DNA of 64,000 nucleotides. Source: JBHELB01 sp041859045 (GTDB lineage Bacteria; Hydrogenedentota; Hydrogenedentia; Hydrogenedentales; SLHB01). Both the position numbers and the translations under genes were made by a program. Location: positions 24,907-88,906 of the forward strand of contig JBHELB010000008.1 of the NCBI GenBank assembly GCA_041859045.1. Direction: 5' to 3'. Every line of letters starts with the position of its first letter. Position 1 is the first letter of the stretch. Of the stretch, positions 54,601 through 63,167 are shown one piece after another. The notes beneath the pieces were generated by a model. That model saw only the letters and a list, made by a program, of their open reading frames with translations, had not been told where the DNA came from and did no database searches.

Positions 54601-54906
54601 GGCATCAACGGCGTGGTGAATGCGGGTGGACAGTACGTGGTTGGAAAACTCGGTAACGAGTACTTAAAGGTCGACACGCGGCCGCTGGGGACGACGGTGA
54701 CGTATGTGCTCCGCGCGACGGCGTTTCTTGATGAGAACGGCAACGCGACGCTGGACACGGACGAGGTCGCCGACACCAGCCCGGCGACGGTGCAGTTCAC
54801 GGTGGTCAAGAGCGCGTCGGGCACGAAGGTAGGGGTGCCGGACTATACCCGGCGTCCGCGCGACACGGATGAGCAGCCGGTGCGCATGCACGAAGTGAAG
54901 CCGTAG
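51628..54906 (+). CDS. secreted right-handed beta-helix protein with dockerin-like loop
   Basis: The protein has 1092 residues from the ATG at 51628; the longer frame to 51589 overlaps gspK. The signal peptide is CAALALALLLLLPAAAFAQ. Residues about 35-270 show parallel beta-helix (pectin-lyase-like) coils (TIEGISLFGGNPAVLVSG, VTLRRCYIRGSESNGVTVG, AEIGNCSIVKN), ending FNGLSDIGADEYS. A single dockerin-type calcium loop GDADGSGSISAGDLIADG starts near residue 422. The remaining 600 residues are beta-rich and Ig-like, without a membrane anchor. The first 470 codons look markedly less GC-rich than the rest. Placed 4 bp after gspK, it is a good candidate substrate or surface adhesin of this system. 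Confidence 0.85.
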   Translation: MNTRMMEKRRCAALALALLLLLPAAAFAQGPYNVIAVTSNNSYAGADYITQDFQDAITQVADGGRIIVDVGVWNVSPVTLSRELTIVANSGIDPWKYVLSAQESGPQSGPLFDVSAGAKLTIEGISLFGGNPAVLVSGTATSHASVTLRRCYIRGSESNGVTVGNYSDAEIGNCSIVKNAEGHHGVQVSGEDTELDMYFCSLIENGKSGIKIGKVKKSSVVNTLMHKNGEYGGDFSGADSNLTLKDNVVTKNQSGQYNNPPSGAPAPIPMPGDDPQILGDSSPNPPFTAWYGQMDSASELKDKVPGTGLSSNAFKDLDGQVRPFNGLSDIGADEYSTESPTTVRWEACVITPKATLIAGEPVGTDGANVTIRLSNAAGDIKGFWIPQGGQRDNLDHRQFVALTYRGAGYYEGKINSLTTQLGDADGSGSISAGDLIADGHAVFYLIIEGTVLTVTNSQVVLQAKAGRHFTVDTIPPEVDYYCYTDQKIYPGSAPLGGDTTPIFVDNASAGPYAALSVDGATHPGLPLPTTPLQQADDGFIRSSVAPYPHAPFDSLGFLAAASAPVKGAQVFFNTGSRSNNPNVLYASPDYNLKIRIGLRFADPPVRDKDGKPVGSAPDETLSELTTRGPSGFEPGNGTATSPQELVQNTAAGWESISGRSLGSNAVNIQYTYGATNSSFSGGSSVYPPNFSAAYTPQRYKWNGSTGVLEAVTNDGLSARWSFLDVANSAEGIPYSYAPLQTGMRFVAKDRAGNGMESDTAPLNLYWMTGRPAPQTRISQNLEGQTFSPRDLSVSWRIERNNAPEVAGTQPRPAFVYRFWELVTGVMAPGVPQGPYQAITDLGGNGINGWSSWTSDTVLSTAVLESLLQAKPNRWLLLTVFGVDEAGNVDPWPANELGVDAAGRVYTVSGVSSGRNWCRFRLGEGVDTQVLWNLERLTPDPTTFGAATLVPYRKDDDLQATFTLNGVFPNGPHVHRVQWELSSNPESLPKPPGINGVVNAGGQYVVGKLGNEYLKVDTRPLGTTVTYVLRATAFLDENGNATLDTDEVADTSPATVQFTVVKSASGTKVGVPDYTRRPRDTDEQPVRMHEVKP

Positions 54907-54918
54907 TTCCGCGCAGGC

Positions 54919-55014
54919 TTATCTTTTCCGGAACATGCGGCGGAAGCAGAAGACCATGGCGCCGATGATGATGGCCCAGACGGTGGCCATGTAAAGCCAG
55001 CTTCCCGAGGTCAT
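54919..55014 (-). CDS. 31-residue membrane peptide, symporter small subunit
   Basis: The ATG at 55014 overlaps the symporter's TGA (ATGA) and GGAGAG lies 6 bp upstream. The product MTSGSWLYMATVWAIIIGAM plus a basic tail (RRMFRKR) is one transmembrane helix. Short single-helix proteins of this kind are found after bacterial neurotransmitter:sodium symporters (for example MetS after MetP in corynebacteria). The assignment rests on position, size and topology. Confidence 0.75.
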   Translation of the reverse strand: MTSGSWLYMATVWAIIIGAMVFCFRRMFRKR

Positions 55015-56567
55015 GGCTGCTCTCCTTCCACTTCGTCGAAGAACTTCGGGTGCGTCTTCCATGCGTGGTGGATGCCCCAGAGCAGGAAGAACGCGATGCC
55101 CGCGATGATCGCCCGCGCGATCCAGAGGTAGGGAACATTCTCCGGCGGCGCGTCCTGCATGGTCAGCACTTTCCAGAAACTGTCGTAAAACCACCAGGCG
55201 AGAAGCGTCAGGGCGAAGATGGGCGTGACGAATTTCATCACGTAGTAGTAGATGCCCGGAATGCGCAGGTCCGCACCGAGGTGCATTTCCGCCCAGCCTT
55301 TTTCCATGCCGAATACCCACGCGAACAGAACGGCTTCGATGGCGGCGGAAAGCACCACGAGGAAGTTGGCGACCCAGTAATCGAGTTCATCGAGCACGCC
55401 GCGATGGTAGAACAAAATCGCGGGCTGCATGAGCAGGAACGCGACCGGAATCAGCCAACGCAGGGCCTGTTTCGGCTTCATGTTCAGCTCGTCTTCGAGA
55501 AAACGCAGCAGCGGCGTGAGCATGGCGACGGCGGAGGTCATGCCCGCGAGGAACAGCAGCAGAAACCAGAGCGTCCCGAAAAATTGGCCGAAGGGAATCT
55601 GCTGGAAAATCACCGGCAACGAGAAAAATCCGATGCCAAACGCGCTTCCACTGTCCGCAACGACCTCTTTCACCTGGCCGAGTCCGAAGAAAAGCGCCGC
55701 AGCCGGCACGGCGATGGTGCCGCCGAGGATCACCTCGCAGAATTCGTTGGTCGAGACGGTTGAGAGGCCGTTGAGGGTGATGTCTTCTTTCTTGTGAAGG
55801 TAGCTTGCGAACGACATGATCATGCCGTAGCCGAGGCTGAGGGTGAAGAAGATTTGGCCTGTGGCGGCCATCCAGATGTCGGCATGGGTGAGGACCGACC
55901 AGTCGATAACCCACATAACGCTGAGCGCGTCGCTGACGGTACGGCCTTCGACCGGCGGCAACGTGAGCACCCGGATTACGAGGATTGTGCCGAGAACGAC
56001 GAGCGTGGGCATGGCGTATTTGGCCAGAACCTCGATGCCCTTTGAGATGCCGCGCGCGATGACGAGGGCGTTGATGGCGAACGCGATCAGAAAAAAGAGA
56101 TACGCCTTCCCGCCAAACGAGAAGAAACCGTCCCCCACGCCCAGATACGACACGAACAGATTGCTCATCTCGCTCTGGCTGCTGCGCCCCCAGTAGGAGC
56201 CGGTCAGCGTTTGCCAGGCATAGCCCAGCGCCCAGGATTCGATGTAGAAATAATAGAGCGCAATGGTGGTGGGCAGGAGCACCCCGAATACGCCCAGATA
56301 CTTCGAGAGGCGATGCCCCCAAAGGCGGTGAAACATGCCGGGCGTGCTGCCATGGCCATAGGCCCCGCCGTGGCGGCCGACGGTTCACTCGATCCACATG
56401 AGCGGCAGGCCCACGACGAGCAAGGCGATGAAATACGGAACCATGAACCCGCCGCCGTACTTCGCGGCAAGCCCCGGAAAACGCAGGAAATTGCCCAGGC
56501 CCACGGCGTTGCCCGCCATGGCCATGACCAAACCAAATCGAGTCACCCAACGGTCGCGTTCCGACAT
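55011..56567 (-). pseudogene. neurotransmitter:sodium symporter (LeuT fold) with an in-frame UGA at a conserved Trp
   Basis: One reading frame of 519 codons runs from the ATG at 56567 (GGGGAGGACGCC upstream) to the TGA at 55011, broken only by TGA at 56385-56387 (codon 61). The N-terminal part has GNAVGLGNFLRFP and PLMWIE; after the UGA it continues TVGRHGGAYGHGSTPGMF. In LeuT the same place reads PLMWIEWAMGRYGG, so the UGA sits where Trp is conserved and one base change (TGG to TGA) explains it. Everything downstream, including about ten membrane helices, is intact. Re-initiation at the ATG at 56336 would lose helix 1 and the sodium site. Either a recent nonsense mutation, a sequence error or readthrough. 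Confidence 0.85.
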
Positions 56568-56698
56568 GGCGTCCTCCCCATTTCACCCTTGCGACCCACG
56601 CGGCGGGGCGATTATATCGACCCGCGGAATGCAATGGAAGAGAAAGTCATGGGGAAACTTCGCTTACGCCAAATGGCTATACTTTTACCTAGAACGCT

Positions 56699-59152
56699 CT
56701 AGGCTTGAATTGCGGAGTGAAGCGCGGCCAGGAGCTCTTGAGGCGAGTAAGGTTTATGGAGCAGGCCGTTGATGCCCAGCCCGAGGAAACGTTGCTCGAC
56801 GTCTTCTTCGGTAAACCCTGAGGCAACGATAATTCGCGCATCGGGATTCATCTCGCGCAGGCCGAGAAACACTTCGCGCCCATCCATGTCCGGCATGCCG
56901 ACATCCAACAGCACGCAATCGATCTCGGGCCAGCGCATGCGGTAGATATCCAACGCTTCGCGCCCATCGGCGGCGGTCAAGACGCTGATCTCAAACCGCT
57001 CGAGCACGCGGCGCGTCACGCTGCGGATCGTGGTCTCGTCGTCCACCACAAGCACCTCGGTGACCGGCGGCAGCTCGCTCTCCCACATGGCGCGGCGACC
57101 GGCGGCGCGCAGACTCTGAAGCTCTTGGGTCGGTAAGCACACCCTCACCGTCGTGCCCTTGCCCGGCACGCTGATCACCCGCAGCAGCCCTTTATGCGCA
57201 CGCACAATTCCCTGCACCGCCGCCAATCCCAACCCGCGCCCCACGAACTTCGTCGAGAAGAACGGGTCGAACATACGGGCGCGCGTGGAAGCGTCCATAC
57301 CGTGGCCGGTGTCCGTGACTTCCAAGTAGACATAGCGCCCCTCGGGCAATCCCGGCTCGGCGTGCGCCTTGGCGATAAACCGCGCGTCGGCGTGCATAAC
57401 GCCCGTCGATACCTCGATCCGTCCGCCCGAATCCGATAAGGCTTCCGCCGCATTCGTGACCAAGTTCAGCAGCACCTGCTGGAGCTGGGTTTCATCGGCG
57501 CGAACCGCGGGAAGCGAAGGTCCGCAGCGAAACTCGAGAGCGCCGTGTCCTGAAACAGCGGCTTCGAGCATCGGCAGGGCGCGTGTCACCATATCGGTCA
57601 GGCTAACGTCGCCGGGATTTGAGGTGCCCGTGCCTGAGTACGCCACCATTTGCGCGGTCAGTTCCGCGCCACGGTATGCGGCCTGCTCTATTTCGTCCAA
57701 GCACTCACGGGCGGAACTGTTTGCCGAGGTCTCCAGCAGAGCAAGATTGGCGTTGCCCATGATGCCCATAAGAATGTTGTTGAAGTCGTGCGCGATCCCC
57801 ATCGCCATTACGCCCAGGCTTTCGAACTTTTGCGCTTCGCGGATTTGCATCTCCAACCGCTCGCGAATCTGCTCGTTTTCCTTCCGGTGGCTCACGTCGC
57901 GCGCGATCCCCCTGAATCCACAGGGATGCCCTTCCGAATCGCGCATAATGGATATCGAGAGGTCGAGGTGTCCTTCGGTACCATCGCGGCGCAGGAAAGG
58001 GCAATCGGTTGCCGTTGCGCTTTGGCCCGTGCGCAACGCGTTGAGGAGCATCCACCGCATGGACAGGCGCGTGCGCGGCGCGAGAAACTGAAGGCCCTGC
58101 ATCCCCAGCAATTCCAGCGGCAAGAATCCGAGCAGACGTCCCAGCGCCTCGTTGAAAAACTTCAGCTTGCCGTGCAGGTCAATCTCGTAGTAGCCGTCTT
58201 CAATGCCATCCAGAATTGCGCGATATTTCTCTTCGCTCGCGCGCAGGGCGCGTTCCGTCAACCGCTGCGCCGTCACATCGCGAAAACTCACCACCACCGC
58301 CTCGCGCGGCTCGGCCTCCGCGCCGCAAGGAAACGCGGAAAGCTCCACCCAGCGATGACGCCCGGCGGCATCCTCCAGCGCCAGTAGGCGGCGCTGGCCT
58401 CGCTTGCCTTCGGCCACCAGACGAGTCAGGTCTTCGACCGCCTCGCCGAGTTCCCCCGGAAATATCTCACGGCAGGGGCAATTTGAACGCAACTCATGGG
58501 ACGGCAGCCACTCCTGCAAATTCCGATTGCCGCGAAGCGCAACGCCATCCCTGTCGAGAATGAGAAGGCCATCCCCAATCGCGTCGAACACGTCGCCTAC
58601 GAACTCTTCGCGGGGGTGTTCCGAGGGGGATGCCGGCGGCGCGCTCACGGCATCGGCGGGAGCAGGCGACTCTGTACGCGTTTGATCCGCGAGAAGACAA
58701 CGCAGATCGGTCTCGAATCCATCGCGCACGTAACGCAGTAACGCCCATTCCGATTCCGAAAACGTGCGCGGCAACGGGTGCAACGCTTCCAGCAAGCCGA
58801 AATGGCTCCGATCCGGCCAGCGCACAGGAAATCCCGCATAGGTCTCCACGCCGGGCCCCATCGACGGCACCTGTTTGGAAACGTTGTCGATCAGAACATC
58901 GGTCCCGCGGCTTAGAATCGTCTCGCAGAACGGACGCAGCGACAGCGCTATTGCGGAGTCTTCGTCTGCGTGCGTAGACGCCACCACGGCAATGTCGGGG
59001 CCGCGTGTGCATACCACCTGGAGCCGCGATATCCCCAAAACTCCGGAGACCACACGGAGCGCTTGCGCCCATTCCTCGCGCGTCGCACAAGGCACACGGC
59101 CCTCGTTTCCAGAAGGCCGTGCTGAGGCAATATCCTCGTCCGTTGTGCTCAT
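56699..59152 (-). CDS. hybrid sensor histidine kinase (GAF-PAS-PAS-HisKA-HATPase-REC)
   Basis: The protein has 817 residues from the ATG at 59152 (GGAGAACGA upstream; the frame extends to 59215). The N-terminal 165 residues look GAF-like (VLIDNVSKQVPSMG ... YAGFPVRW). Two PAS domains follow (VFDAIGDGLLILDRDG; RAILDGIEDGYYEIDLHG). The H-box IAHDFNNILMGIMGN holds His455; the ATPase has VTNAAEALSDSGG, DTGHGMDAST and GRGLGLAAVQG; the receiver has phospho-acceptor Asp750 in LLDVGMPDMDG. No membrane helix is apparent, so it senses a cytoplasmic signal. No output regulator is adjacent; the receiver presumably hands on to a phosphotransfer protein elsewhere. Confidence 0.93.
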   Translation of the reverse strand: MSTTDEDIASARPSGNEGRVPCATREEWAQALRVVSGVLGISRLQVVCTRGPDIAVVASTHADEDSAIALSLRPFCETILSRGTDVLIDNVSKQVPSMGPGVETYAGFPVRWPDRSHFGLLEALHPLPRTFSESEWALLRYVRDGFETDLRCLLADQTRTESPAPADAVSAPPASPSEHPREEFVGDVFDAIGDGLLILDRDGVALRGNRNLQEWLPSHELRSNCPCREIFPGELGEAVEDLTRLVAEGKRGQRRLLALEDAAGRHRWVELSAFPCGAEAEPREAVVVSFRDVTAQRLTERALRASEEKYRAILDGIEDGYYEIDLHGKLKFFNEALGRLLGFLPLELLGMQGLQFLAPRTRLSMRWMLLNALRTGQSATATDCPFLRRDGTEGHLDLSISIMRDSEGHPCGFRGIARDVSHRKENEQIRERLEMQIREAQKFESLGVMAMGIAHDFNNILMGIMGNANLALLETSANSSARECLDEIEQAAYRGAELTAQMVAYSGTGTSNPGDVSLTDMVTRALPMLEAAVSGHGALEFRCGPSLPAVRADETQLQQVLLNLVTNAAEALSDSGGRIEVSTGVMHADARFIAKAHAEPGLPEGRYVYLEVTDTGHGMDASTRARMFDPFFSTKFVGRGLGLAAVQGIVRAHKGLLRVISVPGKGTTVRVCLPTQELQSLRAAGRRAMWESELPPVTEVLVVDDETTIRSVTRRVLERFEISVLTAADGREALDIYRMRWPEIDCVLLDVGMPDMDGREVFLGLREMNPDARIIVASGFTEEDVEQRFLGLGINGLLHKPYSPQELLAALHSAIQA

Positions 59153-59284
59153 TCGTTCTCCGCGTCCACGCATCCCAGACGTTCGACTGCACAAACAGAT
59201 AGTACAGCTACCCACCCCCCATCCTCAAGCGAGCGACAGCGTAACACACGACTGCGGACGGGGAAGTTCACTTGCGCCAAGGAA

Positions 59285-59293
59285 AGTATACCA
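59285..59293 (-). promoter_or_regulatory. extended -10 promoter of the histidine kinase
   Basis: On the minus strand TGGTATACT (59293 down to 59285) is a TGn extended -10 with TATACT; the -35 is poor. It would give a leader of about 125 nt before the kinase ATG. The gap 59153-59356 holds no gene. Confidence 0.5.
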
Positions 59294-59356
59294 CAATTCG
59301 TACGGGTTTTGCGAGGAGCAAAATCAATAATATCGCTAAATTGGGCAGTGTTGTCG

Positions 59357-60268
59357 CTATTCACTCTCGAACTGGTGTGTGGCGAGGTTAGCGGGATCGG
59401 TAAGGGGCTCAAGGGATTCCGGTCGCGGCGCACTGGAGAAGGGCTTGCCTTTTTCCGCCCAAAGCGTCTTCCACGCGGCGCTGTCGAGAGGCTCGCCGTC
59501 CACTCGCGCCCAGAGGGTGTCGAGCGTGCTGGACGCGACGTTCTTGACCCGTTCGTCGGTGCTGGTTTCGAGCACGAAGAGAAGCGTTGGGGTGGCGCGT
59601 CGATCGCCCAGGGTGACGAGGTTTTTCATGGCGGCGATTTGCACCAACGCGGCCTGGTCGATCGCGCCGCGCAGGTTCAGGCTGAACGCCTCGGAGTCCT
59701 TAAGCGCGGCGAGCGCATCAAGTGCGGCGGCACGGGTCTCGGGCACGATGGCGTGGGTGAACCCCAAGGCTTTTTCGCGGCCTTTGGCGGGCTCAAGCTC
59801 GACGAGCACGCGTAGCACTTGGGCGAGGAAGAGGGGCGAAAGGCTATCCAGCGTGTACTCGATAAACGGCACGATATTCATACGCCTTCCCTCCGCGACG
59901 AGCGCTTCGCGTGCTTCACGCGCCAAGACGGGGTCCTCCGATTTCAGCGGTTCTATGAGATCGAGGATGCGCTGCCGCTGGGCGGCATTGAGACCGGTTC
60001 GCTGCTGCACGGCATCGTCATGGTTCTTGGCATAGGGAGAGAGAAGGGGTTGTGACGCGTCGCCCCGACGGTCGTTTTGTTCGACGCGGATCACCTCGCT
60101 CTTTCCGAACAGCATGCGCTCATCGCCGACCGTCACCGCCACCGCGTTCGCATTGGGATACGACACGACGCCGTCCATCGTGGCGCCGCTCGAGAGCACC
60201 ACCGTATCCGCCATTGCGGACGTCGCCGCCAATAGCGCCAGCGCAATTACGCTTTTCCACTTGCTCAT
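59357..60268 (-). CDS. secreted helical-repeat (HEAT-like) protein
   Basis: The protein has 303 residues with a signal peptide (VIALALLAATSAMA), and AGGGGAAACGCC precedes the ATG. A small N-terminal beta region (TVVLSSGATMDGVVSYPN ... LFGKSEVIRVE) resembles SH3-like/LSm-type modules seen before periplasmic repeats. Residues 95-265 form alternating helices with HEAT-like spacing (LAREAREALVAEG, ETRAAALDALAALKD, ALVQIAAMKNLVTLGD). It is the last gene of the second prepilin operon, 21 bp after the PilX-like gene, so it may be a periplasmic scaffold for that system. Confidence 0.7.
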   Translation of the reverse strand: MSKWKSVIALALLAATSAMADTVVLSSGATMDGVVSYPNANAVAVTVGDERMLFGKSEVIRVEQNDRRGDASQPLLSPYAKNHDDAVQQRTGLNAAQRQRILDLIEPLKSEDPVLAREAREALVAEGRRMNIVPFIEYTLDSLSPLFLAQVLRVLVELEPAKGREKALGFTHAIVPETRAAALDALAALKDSEAFSLNLRGAIDQAALVQIAAMKNLVTLGDRRATPTLLFVLETSTDERVKNVASSTLDTLWARVDGEPLDSAAWKTLWAEKGKPFSSAPRPESLEPLTDPANLATHQFESE

Positions 60269-60289
60269 GGCGTTTCCCCTTTTCCCGTT

Positions 60290-62533
60290 TCAGCGCTCAC
60301 GATACGCTAGCCGTTGGAACTGGACCTGCGAGGTGTCCACCACGCGCATGAACGCCGAGACGCGGCGATCGTAGTAAAGATCGAATGCGGGGCGATTGGT
60401 GGAAATGCTTTCCTCGCCCGGCACCAGCACGCCAAGATCCGGGCACACCACGCTGCCCCTTACGTCCATACGCCCATACGCGTAGGAATTGTGGCGTCCC
60501 TTGCTTCGGCTGATACAGAAGATCGAGTTGTTCGAATAGAGCAATCCGTCAAATTTGAACGGTCTACCCGAGGCGGGACGCGTCATTTCGTCCGCATACC
60601 AAAACTTGCGCAGCGCATCTTCGCTGAGCCAGAAATCCGAAGGGCATAGATCGAGGATGGTGGCCCCGGTCAGGTTTGTGATTACCGCCACCCCAGGATC
60701 GCTGTATTTGACCGCATGTTCGTCGCTGGCGGTATAGGTGTAGATGGGCTGGCTGGGCCGCAATCGATAGTAGCGCGGACGGTATGTCGGATCAGCCTGG
60801 GCCTTGGCGTACTCCATGCGGTTAAACAGCATGAGCTCGGACGTGGTGAAGCTGAACTGCGACTGATTCCCGCTTCCTGCGCCGGGATCCGTCACCCCCG
60901 CATCGAAGTATCCAATCGCCACCGTTTCGGTTTTGCCGCCGTAGGTGAGCGATTTGGTCTTGTTCGCGGTGCGCATATCGATGGACCCCGCCTTGTCGGG
61001 AAACTTTTGATTGTCCTTGCTGTTGTTCTTGCCGCGAATGGTCAGGTAGTCGCCTATCATGATGCTGCCCCCCGCGACAAGGGCGAGTCCATTCTCAGTG
61101 CCATCGGAGGCTTGCCCGTAGGTGTTCGGCGCATCCGCATAGGTCACGTCGCCCACGACATACACATTGCCGCGAACGAGCAACTGCCCCTCGCCTTTCA
61201 CCGGCCCTTTCAGCACCAGATCGCCGTCGATGGCCACGCGCTCGTTAATGACGATGGGATCGTCGTTCGTGCCCACGAGAATAAGGTTGCCCTCATACGA
61301 GCCATCCGTCGAGAGCGAATCGAGCGCGCTGTTCGACGCGGTGGGCAAGGCGCCTCCGGTATAGGCTTGTCCCTTCGGCACGCCATACGCCACGCCGCCC
61401 TTAAGCGACCCGCCGGCCTGGCTCGGATCGAGTTCAAACACGATCGAGCCGTTGGCGCTGTTCACCACCGACTCGAACTCGGCGTCGTCCACGCGGCGGT
61501 TTCCGTTCTCATCGGGATACGGCGCGGGAAATTGCTGCGGCAACGTCCCATCCGTCATTTTCGCCTCGTCGGTGGGATAGCCCATGTACAGGTTGGCGAA
61601 GGGGTTCAATTTTCCCTCGCTGTTCGTGGTGGCATTCTGCAGCGCCGTCCGACTCAATGCGCCCGTCGCTGATTGGGTGAGCTTTCCGTTGGTGCCGCTG
61701 AACTGATGCGCCTTCAAATCGACGTTCGACGCAAGCTGCCCCGCCGTGAGAATCGTGCCGCTCTGATTGCGCACGTCGCCGCGCGTGTACAGCGTGCCTG
61801 ATACGTTCGTCTCGACCTTTTCGTTGTTGTTGTCGCGCACCATCAAATTTTCAAGGCACGCCACCTTGATCCGATCGAAAGTCCCGTACGTAGTCGGGTT
61901 GTTCCGGTTGCGCTCGAGGTCGAGCGAGAGAAAGTCAGCATGGCAAAGTACGCAATTAATGTTGTTGGCCAAAATGCCGAACTCGAACCCTTGGAACACC
62001 GCGCCGGACACCTGGATCGTCTGTTCTACGGTACGGCGGCGGCCACCGCGCTCGGCCGTGCAGGCGGCGGTGAAGTTCACCGACGCCAGGTCGTCGGTCC
62101 GTTCGAGGGTCAGGCTCACAATCCGGCCGCCCGAGGCAAGGTCCGTGGGCGCATCCTCCTGCACGAGCGTCATGACCGGCGCTGTATCGAACGTCCCGTT
62201 GCCGTTCATGTCGTACTCGACGCCATTGCGCTGGCCGTCGTGGTTGAGATCTTCGTTTACGCCCGCGACGCCGTCCGCAAAGAACCGGTATGAGGCCAGA
62301 TTCCCCGTGGTGTTGCCGTTTCCAATCAGGTATTGGTTCCACACCCGTTCGATGGCCATGTCGATGCCGGCTTTGGCGGCTTCGTCAAGCGCGGAACGCA
62401 CGACCGCCTCATCGGCGCTACGTTTGCTGCCTTGGACGCGTACGGTAATCGCTGCCAATGCGCCAAGGATGACGACTGTGGCAAGCACGACAAAGACAAG
62501 CGCGATACCTTCCCGGTCACGGTGTGTATCCAT
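60290..62533 (-). CDS. large PilX-like prepilin with a CxxCH motif
   Basis: The protein has 747 residues from the ATG at 62533 (GGAGG 5 bp upstream; a GTG at 62548 is the longer choice). DREG^IALVFVVLATVVILGALAAI is a PilX/GspK-type leader helix without Glu5. Near residue 190 the sequence ILANNINCVLCHADF contains a CxxCH haem-c-type motif, unexpected in this family. The region from about 400 to 530 has glycine-spaced beta repeats (EGNLILVGTNDDPIVI, GDLVLKGPVKGEGQLLVRGN, LALVAGGSIMIGDY), like bactofilin-type or DUF4900-like folds. It sits between the prepilins and the secreted HEAT-like protein in one operon. Confidence 0.8.
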   Translation of the reverse strand: MDTHRDREGIALVFVVLATVVILGALAAITVRVQGSKRSADEAVVRSALDEAAKAGIDMAIERVWNQYLIGNGNTTGNLASYRFFADGVAGVNEDLNHDGQRNGVEYDMNGNGTFDTAPVMTLVQEDAPTDLASGGRIVSLTLERTDDLASVNFTAACTAERGGRRRTVEQTIQVSGAVFQGFEFGILANNINCVLCHADFLSLDLERNRNNPTTYGTFDRIKVACLENLMVRDNNNEKVETNVSGTLYTRGDVRNQSGTILTAGQLASNVDLKAHQFSGTNGKLTQSATGALSRTALQNATTNSEGKLNPFANLYMGYPTDEAKMTDGTLPQQFPAPYPDENGNRRVDDAEFESVVNSANGSIVFELDPSQAGGSLKGGVAYGVPKGQAYTGGALPTASNSALDSLSTDGSYEGNLILVGTNDDPIVINERVAIDGDLVLKGPVKGEGQLLVRGNVYVVGDVTYADAPNTYGQASDGTENGLALVAGGSIMIGDYLTIRGKNNSKDNQKFPDKAGSIDMRTANKTKSLTYGGKTETVAIGYFDAGVTDPGAGSGNQSQFSFTTSELMLFNRMEYAKAQADPTYRPRYYRLRPSQPIYTYTASDEHAVKYSDPGVAVITNLTGATILDLCPSDFWLSEDALRKFWYADEMTRPASGRPFKFDGLLYSNNSIFCISRSKGRHNSYAYGRMDVRGSVVCPDLGVLVPGEESISTNRPAFDLYYDRRVSAFMRVVDTSQVQFQRLAYRER

Positions 62534-62554
62534 ACCGCCTCCTTCCACCCGCGT

Positions 62555-63154
62555 TTAGTTGAGCAGGTAGACTCGCTTTTGCACCGTGGCCAGCACCGGC
62601 GCTTGACGCGCGTTTCCCGGCCGGTCGGCCGCGGAAACGGTGATGAGAATGACGTTGCCGTTGCGCGCGAAGCGCACATCGGAGAGATGGTTGGCGGCGG
62701 CGACGGACCGGGCCTGTCCATCCTGAATACGGACCACCCGCCGCGACAGCGCACCGTCGCCATCGGTGTCCTCTCCGGCATCGAGACGGAAATTGTTGTT
62801 GAGGTCTTCGTTGATGTAGCGATAGGTGATCGGCGTGGACCAGTTGCGCCTCGAACCATCCAGAGGCGTCTGAAACACGATCTCTATGGGCGACGCCGCC
62901 ACCGGGTTTTCCGTGATTTGAAGGGCGTTCAGTGGAGGAACCAGCGCGACATTGGGTTGCTTGGCAGCCAATTGCAGTTCGCGCGTCATTTCCTGCAGCA
63001 CCCCTCGGGCATCGTCCACCACATCCGCTTTCGCCCGCGCCAACGCCACTGAAGAAGCGGATGTCGCAATCGCCACAAAAGCCAGCGCCCCCACGATGCT
63101 AAGGATGGCGATGGAAATCGTCAGTTCGAGCAGCGAGAATCCTTCTTTGCGCAT
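62555..63154 (-). CDS. prepilin-like protein with N-terminal methylation site (PilW-like)
   Basis: The protein has 199 residues. The cleavage site RKEG^FSLLE is at residue 5, then the helix LTISIAILSIVGALAFVAIA. The pattern ADVVDDARGVLQEMTRELQLA around residue 40 is that of PilW/GspJ-type minor pilins. A calcium-loop-like NNFRLDAGEDTDGDG lies near residue 120. It is the second gene of a four-gene minus-strand operon. Confidence 0.88.
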   Translation of the reverse strand: MRKEGFSLLELTISIAILSIVGALAFVAIATSASSVALARAKADVVDDARGVLQEMTRELQLAAKQPNVALVPPLNALQITENPVAASPIEIVFQTPLDGSRRNWSTPITYRYINEDLNNNFRLDAGEDTDGDGALSRRVVRIQDGQARSVAAANHLSDVRFARNGNVILITVSAADRPGNARQAPVLATVQKRVYLLN

Positions 63155-63167
63155 GAACAGGCCCTCC

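Noticed and set aside
56385..56387. Genome-wide UGA-to-Trp code (translation table 4 or 25) or selenocysteine at the symporter stop
   Set aside because: Many other genes in the window end at UGA in correct positions, and LeuT-family proteins have Trp rather than Sec here; no SECIS-like hairpin is evident just after the codon.
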